A DNA stretch of 64,000 nt from Physcousia sp015060555 (GCA_015060555.1 SUYG01000016.1:7427-71426); one strand, 5' to 3'. Positions 23,268 through 31,715 are shown, counted from the first letter of the stretch. Numbers and translations: made by a program. Notes: generated by a model not told the origin, from the letters alone.

Positions 23268-24725
23268 ATGTATGCGATTGAGGTAAAGAATGTTAGCAAA
23301 CGCTACGGCGCGGTGCAGGCACTCGACGACGTGTCGTTCAGCGTCAAAAAGGGCGAGGTCTTCGGACTGATAGGCCCCGACGGCGCCGGCAAGACAACGT
23401 TGTATCGCATCCTCTGCACGCTGCTGCTGCCCGATGCCGGCTCGTCCTTCGTCGATGGTTTCGATGTGATGAGTCAGATGCACGAGGTGCGCAAGCGTGT
23501 GGGCTATATGCCGGGCAAGTTCTCGTTGTACCAGGACCTCACGGTGGAGGAGAACCTGAAGTTCTTTGCCACGCTCTTCGGCACTACCATCGACGAGGGT
23601 TACGACTCGATCCGCGCCATCTATTCACAGATTGAGCGCTTCAAGGACCGCCGCGCCGGTGCGCTGTCAGGCGGCATGAAACAGAAGCTGGCGTTGTCGT
23701 GTGCCTTGGTGCACTCGCCCAGCGTCCTCTTCCTCGACGAACCCACGACGGGCGTGGACCCAGTGAGCCGCAAGGAACTCTGGGACATGCTCCTGATGCT
23801 GCGGGAACGAGGCATCACCATCATGGTCTCCACCCCTTATCTCGATGAGGTCAGGCGTTGCGACCGCGTCGCATTCCTCAATCAAGGTAAGATGGAGGGG
23901 ATTGGAAAGCCAGATGTTGTTTTAGAACATTTCAGGGATATATTCATGCCGGAGGCTCTCCCACTCCACGGGAGTGCGGAGGGTGGATCTCCCATCATCT
24001 CCGTATCCCACCTCGTCAAGGCCTTCGGCTCATTCCACGCTGTTGACGACATCTCGTTTACGGTGCAGAAGGGTGAAATCTTCGGATTCCTGGGGGCTAA
24101 TGGCGCTGGCAAGACCACCGCGATGCACATGCTGACGGGCCTCAACCAGCCGACAAACGGTACTGGCACGGTCGTAGGCTATGACATCCGCACGGAGTAC
24201 GAGCAGATCAAGAAACACATCGGGTACATGAGCCAGAAGTTCTCGCTGTACGAGGACCTGACCGTAGCAGAGAACATCCGTCTGTTCGCCGGCATCTATG
24301 GAATGAAGAAGAAAGAGGTGGAAAGGAAGATGGACGAGCTGCTGCACCAACTGAAGTTCGAGGAACATAAGAACGACCTCGTGGGCAGCCTGCCCCTGGG
24401 GTGGAAACAGAAGCTGGCGTTCTCAGTCTCTATCTTCCACGAGCCGGGCGTCGTGTTCCTCGACGAGCCCACGGGAGGCGTGGACCCCGCCACGCGCCAC
24501 CAGTTCTGGGAGCTGATTTACGAGACTGCCCAACGTGGCATCACGGTCTTCGTGACCACTCACTATATGGACGAGGCCGAGTACTGCGACCGCATCTCCA
24601 TCATGGTTGATGGCAAGATCAAGGCGATAGGCACGCCCGAAGAACTGAAGAAAGAATACCACCAGCCTGACATCGACGGCGTCTTCACGCTGCTCGCCAG
24701 ACAGGCCACACGCTCAAGCGACTGA
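23268..24725 (+). CDS. ABC transporter ATP-binding protein, two fused ATPase domains (YbhF-like)
   Basis: 485 residues. Domain 1: Walker A GPDGAGKT (36-43), signature LSGG (133-136), Walker B LFLDEP, then STPYLDE with Pro in place of the H-loop His. Domain 2: Walker A GANGAGKT (about 276-283), degenerate signature LPLGWKQK, and VTTHYMDEAE with His intact. In the sandwich one composite site is therefore canonical and the other degenerate. The linker at about residues 229-242 carries a palindromic element. It energises the two permeases encoded just downstream. Confidence 0.93.
   Translation: MYAIEVKNVSKRYGAVQALDDVSFSVKKGEVFGLIGPDGAGKTTLYRILCTLLLPDAGSSFVDGFDVMSQMHEVRKRVGYMPGKFSLYQDLTVEENLKFFATLFGTTIDEGYDSIRAIYSQIERFKDRRAGALSGGMKQKLALSCALVHSPSVLFLDEPTTGVDPVSRKELWDMLLMLRERGITIMVSTPYLDEVRRCDRVAFLNQGKMEGIGKPDVVLEHFRDIFMPEALPLHGSAEGGSPIISVSHLVKAFGSFHAVDDISFTVQKGEIFGFLGANGAGKTTAMHMLTGLNQPTNGTGTVVGYDIRTEYEQIKKHIGYMSQKFSLYEDLTVAENIRLFAGIYGMKKKEVERKMDELLHQLKFEEHKNDLVGSLPLGWKQKLAFSVSIFHEPGVVFLDEPTGGVDPATRHQFWELIYETAQRGITVFVTTHYMDEAEYCDRISIMVDGKIKAIGTPEELKKEYHQPDIDGVFTLLARQATRSSD
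23954..23989 (-). repeat. Diverged palindromic element in the interdomain linker of the ABC ATPase
   Basis: Stem CACTCC/GGAGTG around ACG, flanked by GGCTCTCC and GGAGGGTGGATC in the reverse family A layout. Confidence 0.55.
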
Positions 24726-24727
24726 CT

Positions 24728-25858
24728 ATGAAAACGTTTCTATCCTTTATCCTCAAAGAAGCCAAGCATATCCTGCGCGACAAACGCACAATGCTCATCC
24801 TCTTCGGTATGCCTGTGATGCTGATGCTGCTCTTCGGCTTCGCCATCACCACCGACGTGAAGAATGTCAGGACAGTGGTGGTGACCTCCTTCCAGAGCCC
24901 TCAGACCCAGGCGGCCGTCGAACGGCTGGCACAGTCGGAGTACTTCACCATCACGCAAACCGTGGCCACGCCTCAGGAAGCGGAACTACTGATACGCAAC
25001 CAGAAAGCAGACATGGGCCTCATCCCCTCTCCAAAGGGCGGCGGGAGCGATGGCCTTCAGTGGCAAATAATGGTTGACGGCTGCGACCCCAATATGGCGC
25101 AGCAATGGACCACCTATGCCCAGAGCATACTGTCTCAGCCCATTGACGCCAAAAACTACACACTCCCCTCGCCCCTCGAGTTCCCCTCGCCCCTTGGAGA
25201 GGGGTTAGGGGCGAGGTCGTGGCTGAGCGTGAGGCTTCTGTACAACCCCCAGATGCGCTCGGCCTACAACTTCGTGCCAGCCATCATGGGTATGCTCCTG
25301 ATGCTCATCTGTGCCATGATGACCTCCATCTCCATCGTCCGCGAGAAGGAGCGAGGCAATATGGAGGTGCTACTTGTTTCGCCCGTGCGACCGCTGATGG
25401 TGATCATCGCCAAGGCTGTGCCCTATCTCGTGCTGGCCTTTGCCATCCTCATCATCATCCTGCTGATGGCTCACTATGTGTTGGCTGTGCCCTTGGCCGG
25501 CTCGCTGTTCTGGATTCTTGTCGTCTCCACCATCTACATCATCCTTGCCTTGTCGCTTGGCCTGCTCATCTCCAACATAGCCAAGACACAACTGGTGGCA
25601 CTGTTGCTCTCGGCTATGGTGCTGCTGATGCCCGTGGTGATGCTCAGCGGCATGATGTTCCCTGTGGAATCGATGCCCGTAGTGCTGCAATGGGTCTCCG
25701 CCGTGGTGCCGCCGCGCTACTACATCGAGGCGATGCGCAAGCTGATGATTATGGGCGTAGGCATCGGCGATGTGGCCAAGGAGGTCATCATCCTGACAGG
25801 CATGACCTTGCTGCTGCTTGCGGTAGCGCTCAAGAAGTTTAATGTGCGATTGGAATAA
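24728..25858 (+). CDS. ABC-2 type permease (YbhS/YbhR-like)
   Basis: 376 residues. One N-terminal membrane segment (KRTMLILFGMPVMLMLLFGF), a periplasmic domain of about 150 residues and five C-terminal segments starting at NFVPAIMGMLLMLICAMM; the conserved SIVREKERGNMEVLLVSPVRP loop is the coupling region. It begins 2 bases after the ATPase stop. About residues 145-164 (TLPSPLEFPSPLGEGLGARS) come from a palindromic element, in the periplasmic domain. Confidence 0.9.
   Translation: MKTFLSFILKEAKHILRDKRTMLILFGMPVMLMLLFGFAITTDVKNVRTVVVTSFQSPQTQAAVERLAQSEYFTITQTVATPQEAELLIRNQKADMGLIPSPKGGGSDGLQWQIMVDGCDPNMAQQWTTYAQSILSQPIDAKNYTLPSPLEFPSPLGEGLGARSWLSVRLLYNPQMRSAYNFVPAIMGMLLMLICAMMTSISIVREKERGNMEVLLVSPVRPLMVIIAKAVPYLVLAFAILIIILLMAHYVLAVPLAGSLFWILVVSTIYIILALSLGLLISNIAKTQLVALLLSAMVLLMPVVMLSGMMFPVESMPVVLQWVSAVVPPRYYIEAMRKLMIMGVGIGDVAKEVIILTGMTLLLLAVALKKFNVRLE
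25162..25218. repeat. Palindromic element, family C, in frame in the permease
   Basis: CCTCGCCCC/GGGGCGAGG outer stem with CCCCT/AGGGG inside. Same family as the nested copy at 50248-50291. Confidence 0.8.
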
Positions 25859-25863
25859 TTACT

Positions 25864-26886
25864 ATGATAAGTCATCTCATTCATAAAGAGTTCCTGCAGA
25901 TACGTCGCAACGCATTCCTGCCACGCCTCATCGTGCTGTTTCCCATTGTCATCATGTGTGTGATGCCATGGGTGATGCAGATGGAGGTGAAGAACGTCGT
26001 GGTGGAGGTCGTGGATATCGACCACACGGTAGCGTCGCAGCGACTCATCCAGCAGATTGCCGCCAGCAACTACTTCATCTTCGGCGGCCAGCGAGCCTCC
26101 TACGCCGAGGCCCTGAAAGACATCGAGAAGGGCAAGGCTGACATCATCCTTGAGATTCGCGACGGCCGCTATCTCATCGCTGCCAACGCCGTCAACGGCA
26201 CCAAAGGAAGCCTCGGCAGCGCTTACCTCAGCCAGATTGTCGCCAGCGGAAAAGGCTCCCCCTCCCTTCTTCTGTACAACAAGCACCAGAACTACAAGCT
26301 CTTCATGATTCCTGCCCTCTTCGCCATCGTGATGATGCTGATGACAGGCTTCCTGCCCACGCTGAACATCGTTGGCGAGAAGGAGGCCGGCACGATCGAG
26401 CAAATCAACGTGACGCCTGTAGCTAAATGGGCTTTCATCCTGGCCAAGCTGATTCCCTACTGGTTGATAGCGCTGTTCATCATCACCGTCAGCCTCCTCT
26501 TAGCGTGGCTGGTCTATGGCATCACGCCCGCAGGTCCCGTGGCGCTCATCTATCTGTTGGCGATGCTGCTGGCGCTGTTCTTCTCATCGCTGGGCCTCAT
26601 CATCTCCAACTACAGCGACACAATGCAGCAGGCCATCTTCGTCATGTGGTTCTTCGTGGTATGCCTGCTGCTGCTCAGCGGACTGTTCACGCCAACACGC
26701 TCGATGCCCGACTGGGCTTACGCGACGACGTATGTCAATCCCATGCATTATTTCATCGATGCCATCCGCACGGTGTTCATTCGCGGAGGAGGCTTCGCTG
26801 CCATCGCCCACCAAGTCCTGGCCCTCGCCGCCATTGGACTTGCAATGAGCGGTTGGGCGGTGGCGAGCTACCGTAAGAACAGCTGA
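25864..26886 (+). CDS. ABC-2 type permease, second subunit
   Basis: 340 residues, same layout as the gene before it: an N-terminal membrane segment, a periplasmic domain, then five segments from LFMIPALFAIVMMLMTGFLP with the coupling loop GEKEAGTIEQINVTPV. Last gene of the efflux operon; a terminator follows within 30 bases. Substrate cannot be read from the sequence; YbhFSR relatives export drugs or cations. Confidence 0.9.
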   Translation: MISHLIHKEFLQIRRNAFLPRLIVLFPIVIMCVMPWVMQMEVKNVVVEVVDIDHTVASQRLIQQIAASNYFIFGGQRASYAEALKDIEKGKADIILEIRDGRYLIAANAVNGTKGSLGSAYLSQIVASGKGSPSLLLYNKHQNYKLFMIPALFAIVMMLMTGFLPTLNIVGEKEAGTIEQINVTPVAKWAFILAKLIPYWLIALFIITVSLLLAWLVYGITPAGPVALIYLLAMLLALFFSSLGLIISNYSDTMQQAIFVMWFFVVCLLLLSGLFTPTRSMPDWAYATTYVNPMHYFIDAIRTVFIRGGGFAAIAHQVLALAAIGLAMSGWAVASYRKNS

Positions 26887-26915
26887 GAAAGCTGCCGAAA
26901 GTGAAAATATTTATT

Positions 26916-26953
26916 AAATCCCGAAGCAGATGTGCTCTACTTCGGGATTTTTA
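26916..26953 (+). terminator. Terminator of the first efflux operon
   Basis: AAATCCCGAAG (26916-26926) pairs with CTTCGGGATTT (26940-26950), followed by T-rich sequence. Confidence 0.85.
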
Positions 26954-26955
26954 TG

Positions 26956-26963
26956 TATTTTTG
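26956..26963 (+). promoter_or_regulatory. -7 element TATTTTTG for rhaA
   Basis: The TAnnTTTG core lies 46 bases before the rhaA ATG and directly after the terminator. Confidence 0.5.
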
Positions 26964-27008
26964 TGGCGGAAAACGAACTCATGTTAACTTATAAACACAT
27001 AAAACATC

Positions 27009-28259
27009 ATGAAAGAAGAACTGATTCGCAAGTCTTACGAGATTGCACGTGAACGCTATGCCGCCATCGGAGTGGACACCGACAAGGCAATTGAACAACT
27101 GGAAAAGACACCCATCAGCCTCCACTGCTGGCAGGCCGACGACGTGGTGGGCTTCGAGCGCAACGAAGCTCTCAGCGGAGGCATTCAGACCACCGGCAAC
27201 TACCCGGGTCGCGCACGTAATATTGAAGAGGTACGCGCCGACGTGGCCTTCGCCAAGAGCCTCCTCGCCGGCAACCACCGCCTGAACCTGCACGAGATCT
27301 ACGGCGACTTCGGCGGACAGTTCGTGGATCGCGACCAGGTGGAGATCAAGCACTTCGAGAGCTGGATTCAGTGGGCCAAGGAGCAGGGCTTGAAACTCGA
27401 CTTCAACAGCACCAGCTTCTCACACCCCAAGAGCGGCAACCTCACCCTCAGCAACCCCGACCCCGCCATCCGCGAGTTCTGGATTGAGCACACCAAGCGC
27501 TGCCGACGCATCGCCGACGCCATGGGTAAGGCTCAGGGCGACCCCGCCATCATGAATATCTGGGTGCACGACGGCAGCAAGGACATGACCGTAGAGCGCA
27601 AGCGCTACCGCGAGATCTTCGCCGAGAGCCTCGACGAGATTCTGAAGGAGGACCTGCCCGGCATGAAGACCTGCCTCGAAGCCAAGCTCTTCGGCATCGG
27701 ACTCGAAAGCTACACCGTGGGCAGCCATGACTTCGTCGCTGGCTACTGCGCTACCCGCAAGCTGATGTACACGCTCGACACGGGTCACTACGAGCAGACG
27801 GAAAACGTCTCCGACATGGTCGCCTCGCTGTTGCTCTTCGTGCCCGAACTGATGCTCCACGTCTCACGACCCATCCGTTGGGACAGCGACCACGTCACCA
27901 TCATGAACGACCAGACGCTGGACCTCTTCAAGGAGCTCATCCGCGCCGATGCCCTCCACCGCGCACACATCGGTCTCGACTACTTCGACGCCAGCATCAA
28001 CCGCATCGGAGCATATATAATAGGTACGCGCGCTACACAGAAGTGCCTCCTCCAAGCCCTCCTCGAGCCCCTCGCCAAGCTGCGTGAATACGAGGACCGC
28101 GGCCAGCACTTCGAGCGCCTCGCCCTCCTCGAGGAAGCCAAGAGCCTCCCCTTCGGCGCCGTCTTCGACTACTTCAACCTCAAGAACAACGTCCCCGTCG
28201 GCGAATCCTTCATCCCCGCCATCCAGGACTACGAGAAGAACGTCACCAGCAAGCGTTAA
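27009..28259 (+). CDS. rhaA: L-rhamnose isomerase
   Basis: 416 residues. Matches the RhaA TIM-barrel family along its whole length: GIQTTGNYPGRARN, the metal-site text KLDFNSTSFSHP, IWVHDGSKD, and SHDFVAGYCATRKLMYTLDTGHYEQTE-type region (in part). It converts L-rhamnose to L-rhamnulose, the first step of rhamnose use in the cytoplasm. The aldolase and a sugar transporter lie downstream but are separated from rhaA by the transposase gene; the kinase is 33 kb away. Confidence 0.95.
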   Translation: MKEELIRKSYEIARERYAAIGVDTDKAIEQLEKTPISLHCWQADDVVGFERNEALSGGIQTTGNYPGRARNIEEVRADVAFAKSLLAGNHRLNLHEIYGDFGGQFVDRDQVEIKHFESWIQWAKEQGLKLDFNSTSFSHPKSGNLTLSNPDPAIREFWIEHTKRCRRIADAMGKAQGDPAIMNIWVHDGSKDMTVERKRYREIFAESLDEILKEDLPGMKTCLEAKLFGIGLESYTVGSHDFVAGYCATRKLMYTLDTGHYEQTENVSDMVASLLLFVPELMLHVSRPIRWDSDHVTIMNDQTLDLFKELIRADALHRAHIGLDYFDASINRIGAYIIGTRATQKCLLQALLEPLAKLREYEDRGQHFERLALLEEAKSLPFGAVFDYFNLKNNVPVGESFIPAIQDYEKNVTSKR

Positions 28260-28265
28260 CATCCC

Positions 28266-28302
28266 TTCGCTGTGCACAGCCCAAGCCGCTGTGCACAGCG
28301 AA
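28266..28302. repeat. 15-bp stem hairpin made of two self-palindromic arms
   Basis: TTCGCTGTGCACAGC (28266-28280) and its reverse complement (28288-28302), 7-base loop, just after the rhaA stop. Each arm holds CTGTGCACAG, itself a palindrome. No T-run follows, so a simple terminator role is uncertain. Confidence 0.75.
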
Positions 28303-28364
28303 TAAACTTTCACATCACATTCATCTTCACTTCCCAATCAATCTAAAACATTTTTTCAAAAAAA

Positions 28365-28735
28365 CTATCACATCTATCACGCCACCATACAAGCCATTTA
28401 TCCTCTGCTTGTTACAGCGTGATAGATCGTGTGATAGATGTGATGGATTGAGTGATGGATGTGATAGATATGAGGGCTTTTTCCGCATAATCCTAAGACC
28501 CTTACTTCATAATCTTAAAGCTTTTGCCATAGATGGCAAATGGTTTTGTCACCAGTGGCAAATGATTGCACAATGTGTGACATTTGATTGCGCAACGTAT
28601 AGAAAGGAGGTTTGCCACCGGTGGCAAAAGGCGGCAGCGCACGTTTGGGGCTCATATCCCTCACATCCCTCACACAATCTATCACACTGTAACTTCGTGA
28701 TTATAAATCCGTAAAGATGAATTGTGATAGAAGTG
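28365..28735. repeat. Cluster of GTGATAGAT-type short repeats, both orientations
   Basis: GTGATAGAT and its variants occur several times in direct order around 28420-28475, with inverted copies (ATCTATCAC) near 28371 and 28678. The gene-free stretch 28260-28919 holds this cluster, the hairpin at 28266, three palindromes at 28523-28628 and the transposase promoter. Confidence 0.6.
28523..28628. repeat. Three 18-bp palindromes TTTGCCACnnGTGGCAAA
   Basis: 28523-28540 (TTTGCCATAGATGGCAAA), 28545-28562 (TTTGTCACCAGTGGCAAA) and 28611-28628 (TTTGCCACCGGTGGCAAA, perfect). They lie 290-400 bp upstream of the RAYT gene, where REP-type substrate copies are often found. Confidence 0.8.
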
Positions 28736-28816
28736 AGCTATTTTTCGGTAAAATCACATCGTTGAGTTCACTGATAAAAGCGTTTCATTCATGTCCTGTT
28801 AAATAGAGACACCAAT

Positions 28817-28894
28817 GAAAAAAGTTTTTCTTTTCATCGAACATTTCCCCTCTTTCGATATGGTTTTATCATAAAATTGGTATCTTTGCAGGCG
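28817..28894 (+). promoter_or_regulatory. 78-bp promoter region of the RAYT gene, near-duplicate of 30203-30280
   Basis: Begins with the near-palindrome GAAAAAAGTTTTTC and ends in the -7 core TATCTTTG (28881-28888) and GCAGGCG. The two copies have the same length and differ mainly in the 20 bases before the -7 core. Confidence 0.8.
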
Positions 28895-28919
28895 TAAACA
28901 TCATCATAGCCGAAGATAT

Positions 28920-30107
28920 ATGGAACAGGCAATAGACAAAGGAGAGAGGCTGTGGAGACCGGTGGATCCTATGCGGCACCATCGTGAAAAGGGATGGGAC
29001 TACCGGGGGCGTGCCATCTATCACTTCACGCTGCCGGTGGAGGGGCGTTATCCGCTGTTTGGAACACTCGAGGGCGATAGTGCTGAAACGGCGGCGGTAA
29101 GGCTCAATGCTTACGGGCGGCGGGTGTGTCAGATGCTCAGCGGACTGGCGCAGTTCTACAAGGGGAAAGGCTATGCACTGAAAGTGCTGGCGCAGATGGT
29201 GATGCCGGACCATGTGCACCTGGTAATCCAGGTGCTGGAACCGCTCCCGCAAAGCATTGGAGCCGTGGTGCGGGGATTCAAGAGCGCGTGCACCAAGGTG
29301 TACAAGGAGGAGTTCTATGGCAGCGGCGAAAACGCCGCTGAAGTGCACGGGGGGGATGAGAGTGAGGCGAGAGGGAATGAGAGTGAGGCGAGAGGGGATG
29401 AGGGCGGCGCCCCCGTGCATTTTGTCCGCATCTTTGCGGACAGGGGTAGTGTCTGGCAACAAGACCCCGCATACTACCACGAGCGCATCCTTCATGCACC
29501 GGGCCAATTGCGCAGGATGATTGACTATGTGAAGGACAATCCGCGGCGGCTATGGCTGAAGACCCACAACCCCGATCTCTTCAAGCTGCACCGACGGACA
29601 GTGGCTGCCGGCCTGTCGTTCACCTCGATGGGTAATCATTTTCTCCTCAACTGGCCTGACGGCCAAACGGTGGAGATGTCACGCAGCGCCAACAGCGAGC
29701 AGATTCAAGAGCGCCTGCAAACGGTGCTGGCAGCGGCGCACAACGGAGCGATCACCTATACCGCGGCTATCAGCAAAGGCGAGCAACTCATCGCTCGCTC
29801 TTTACGCCTGCAAGGTTATCCGTTGGTAGTGCTGCTCAATGATGGTTTCCCTAAGGAAGGGTCACCTCATGAACGATACTACAAGCCTGGGGGTGTCTAT
29901 TTCGAGGCGTGTTCGAAAGGGCAGTTATTGCTGCTGGAGCCCACGGAAGAGGCGTTCATGGATGCCTCCATACAGGAGGCTGTGGAAGCGGCACTGCGCC
30001 GTAAAGCTGAAGAACGACATTACAGCTATACGCCCATTCCTGTCACCTCTCAGCGTTATCGCTTTATGGCGCTCAACGAGATGGCCAGGCGTTTGGCGAA
30101 TCGATGA
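28920..30107 (+). CDS. REP-associated tyrosine transposase (RAYT), extended form
   Basis: 395 residues. A Y1/HUH transposase: GRAIYHFTL, the HUH motif PDHVHLV with His98 and His100, VWQQDPAYYHERIL, and MIDYVKDNPRR with Tyr203, which aligns with the catalytic Tyr of E. coli TnpA-REP (YIxxNP). That protein has about 165 residues; here about 190 follow the core, with a fragment IAARSL-like helix and SKGEQLIAR, GYPLVVLLNDGF and GGVYFEACSKGQLLLLEP resembling a Rossmann-type domain I cannot name. Residues about 134-178 are an extra insert. RAYTs cut and move REP palindromes. It interrupts the rhamnose cluster. Confidence 0.85.
   Translation: MEQAIDKGERLWRPVDPMRHHREKGWDYRGRAIYHFTLPVEGRYPLFGTLEGDSAETAAVRLNAYGRRVCQMLSGLAQFYKGKGYALKVLAQMVMPDHVHLVIQVLEPLPQSIGAVVRGFKSACTKVYKEEFYGSGENAAEVHGGDESEARGNESEARGDEGGAPVHFVRIFADRGSVWQQDPAYYHERILHAPGQLRRMIDYVKDNPRRLWLKTHNPDLFKLHRRTVAAGLSFTSMGNHFLLNWPDGQTVEMSRSANSEQIQERLQTVLAAAHNGAITYTAAISKGEQLIARSLRLQGYPLVVLLNDGFPKEGSPHERYYKPGGVYFEACSKGQLLLLEPTEEAFMDASIQEAVEAALRRKAEERHYSYTPIPVTSQRYRFMALNEMARRLANR
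29344..29419. repeat. Insert in the RAYT gene: 10-bp inverted repeat enclosing a 21-bp tandem repeat
   Basis: TGCACGGGGG (29344-29353) and CCCCCGTGCA (29410-29419) flank two copies of a 21-bp unit (29355-29375, 29376-29396) encoding ESEARGN and ESEARGD. GTCCGCATCTTTGCGGAC follows at 29424-29441. Confidence 0.85.
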
Positions 30108-30202
30108 TGCCTTCAGCGGAGGGCTCGTAGGGTTTTCTGCAAAAATATTTTTTGGAAGCATCGCATCGTGCTTTCGAAGTAGTGATATGTGCTAACTATT
30201 TT

Positions 30203-30280
30203 GAAAAAAGTTTTTCTTTTCATCTAACATTTCTGCTCTTTCGATACGACATAAAGAGAAAATTGGTATCTTTGCAGGCG
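30203..30280 (+). promoter_or_regulatory. 78-bp promoter region of the sugar transporter, near-duplicate of 28817-28894
   Basis: Same start GAAAAAAGTTTTTC and same end GGTATCTTTGCAGGCG as the RAYT promoter; -7 core TATCTTTG at 30267-30274. The rest of 30108-30316 shows nothing I recognise. Confidence 0.8.
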
Positions 30281-30316
30281 AAAAAGAAGAAACGCTATTC
30301 AATTGAATGAAATAAC

Positions 30317-31669
30317 ATGGGTAAAACATCGTCTTTGAAGAGTACTATTGCGGTATCTCTCAACAACTATCTCGATGCGGGAGCTATCGTGGCAGGTGCC
30401 AGCGGCATCACGCTATGGAAGAACTACTTAGGACTGAGCGAGATGCATCTGGGATGGCTGAATGCCATCAGCGCCAACGCGCTTGGCGCCGCCATCGGTG
30501 CTATCATCGGCGGCTTCCTGGCCGACAAGTTCGGACGTAAGTTCATCTTCACGTACAACCTGCTGGTATATATGCTGGGTGTGCTCATCGTGATGCTGTC
30601 CGTGAACTTCCCGATGCTGCTGTGCGGTTTCCTCGTCACAGGCATCAGCGTGGGCGTCGGCGTGCCTGCATCGTGGACGTATATCTCGGAGAGTTCTGAG
30701 GTGAACAACCGCGGACGTAACATCTGCATCTCGCAGATGTCGTGGGGCTTGGGGCCCATGATTATCCTGTTGTTCGGGATGCTGTTTGCTCCCGGCGGTT
30801 ACCTCTATGGCATTGTGGATTCTATTGCTCACGCCGTCATCGGTGCTGATGCAGCCGAAACGGCTGTGCAGGTGTTCTCGTCGCGCGTGGTGTTCTTCAC
30901 GCTGTTCGTGGTGGCCTTCATCGCTTGGAACCTGCAAAGGCAGTTGGAGGAGAGCAAGGAGTGGGAGGCCCCCCTGTCGTCCCCCGAGGGGGACACAACA
31001 CCGTCTTCCAAGCCGTCGATAGCAGACAATATGAGGTTGTTATTCACCAATAAGATTGCCGTGAAGACTGTTGTCTTCCTCGCCTCTATCTACCTGACAT
31101 GGAACCTGGTGGCCAGCGTTATGGGCTTCTTCCAGCCTCACATCTATGAGACCGCAGGCGGGTTGAGCAATGAATATGCCAATATGCTGAGCTGTGTAGG
31201 CTGGCTCGTGGTGGTCGTGGTGACGTTCTGCCTCTCGTTCTTCATTGACCGTCTGCCCCACAAGCTGTTCTATGTCCTTGGCCTCGTGGCCGCATTGGCA
31301 ACGTGGGTCGTGATCATCAACGGTGTCACGGGCGTCGGCAGCCTCTGGGCTTTTGCCATTCTGTGGGGCGTCAATGGCGGCTTGAGCGTGCAGATCTTCT
31401 ACGCCCTGTGGGGCAGCGAGTTGTTCCCCGCCAAGTTCCGTGCAGGTGCCCAAGGCCTGATGTTCTTCCTCGTGCGTGGTCTGTCCGCAGCCTGGGGCCT
31501 CATCTTCACCTTCATCTATGGCGAGAACGGCGAAGGCTTCACGCTGGCAGCGTGGTGTATGATTGCCCTGCTGGCCCTCTCGCTCATCATCGGCGTCATC
31601 GGTGCTCCCGACACGCGCGGCAAGTCGCTCGCACAGATCACGAAGGAGCGCTACGGCGACAATATCTGA
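30317..31669 (+). CDS. MFS sugar transporter, probable L-rhamnose permease
   Basis: 450 residues and twelve predicted membrane segments. The MFS loop GGFLADKFGRKF follows segment 2, and SWTYISESSEVNNRGRN is the sugar-porter PESPR-like region, with the C-terminal PDTRGKSLAQI motif. It sits between rhaA and rhaD, where Bacteroides species carry their rhamnose permease, so L-rhamnose is the likely substrate. The central cytoplasmic loop (about residues 217-226, APLSSPEGDTTP) carries a family B palindromic element. Its own promoter nearly duplicates that of the RAYT gene. Confidence 0.87.
   Translation: MGKTSSLKSTIAVSLNNYLDAGAIVAGASGITLWKNYLGLSEMHLGWLNAISANALGAAIGAIIGGFLADKFGRKFIFTYNLLVYMLGVLIVMLSVNFPMLLCGFLVTGISVGVGVPASWTYISESSEVNNRGRNICISQMSWGLGPMIILLFGMLFAPGGYLYGIVDSIAHAVIGADAAETAVQVFSSRVVFFTLFVVAFIAWNLQRQLEESKEWEAPLSSPEGDTTPSSKPSIADNMRLLFTNKIAVKTVVFLASIYLTWNLVASVMGFFQPHIYETAGGLSNEYANMLSCVGWLVVVVVTFCLSFFIDRLPHKLFYVLGLVAALATWVVIINGVTGVGSLWAFAILWGVNGGLSVQIFYALWGSELFPAKFRAGAQGLMFFLVRGLSAAWGLIFTFIYGENGEGFTLAAWCMIALLALSLIIGVIGAPDTRGKSLAQITKERYGDNI
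30967..30994 (+). repeat. Palindromic element, family B, single copy in frame in the transporter
   Basis: GGCCCCCCTGTCG then stem TCCCCC/GGGGGA around GA, as in the lysS pair. Confidence 0.8.
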
Positions 31670-31715
31670 ACAAGGCTCATTCTCATACATCTCATCTTTT
31701 ACACATCTATCGACT

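Noticed and set aside
25024..25050. A further palindromic element in the ABC permease (PSPKGGG peptide)
   Set aside because: The DNA is too degenerate to assign; the stem is not clear enough to list.
28920..30107. The RAYT gene as part of a classical insertion sequence
   Set aside because: No terminal inverted repeats or IS200-type hairpin ends bound it; the 78-bp repeats on its flanks are promoters.
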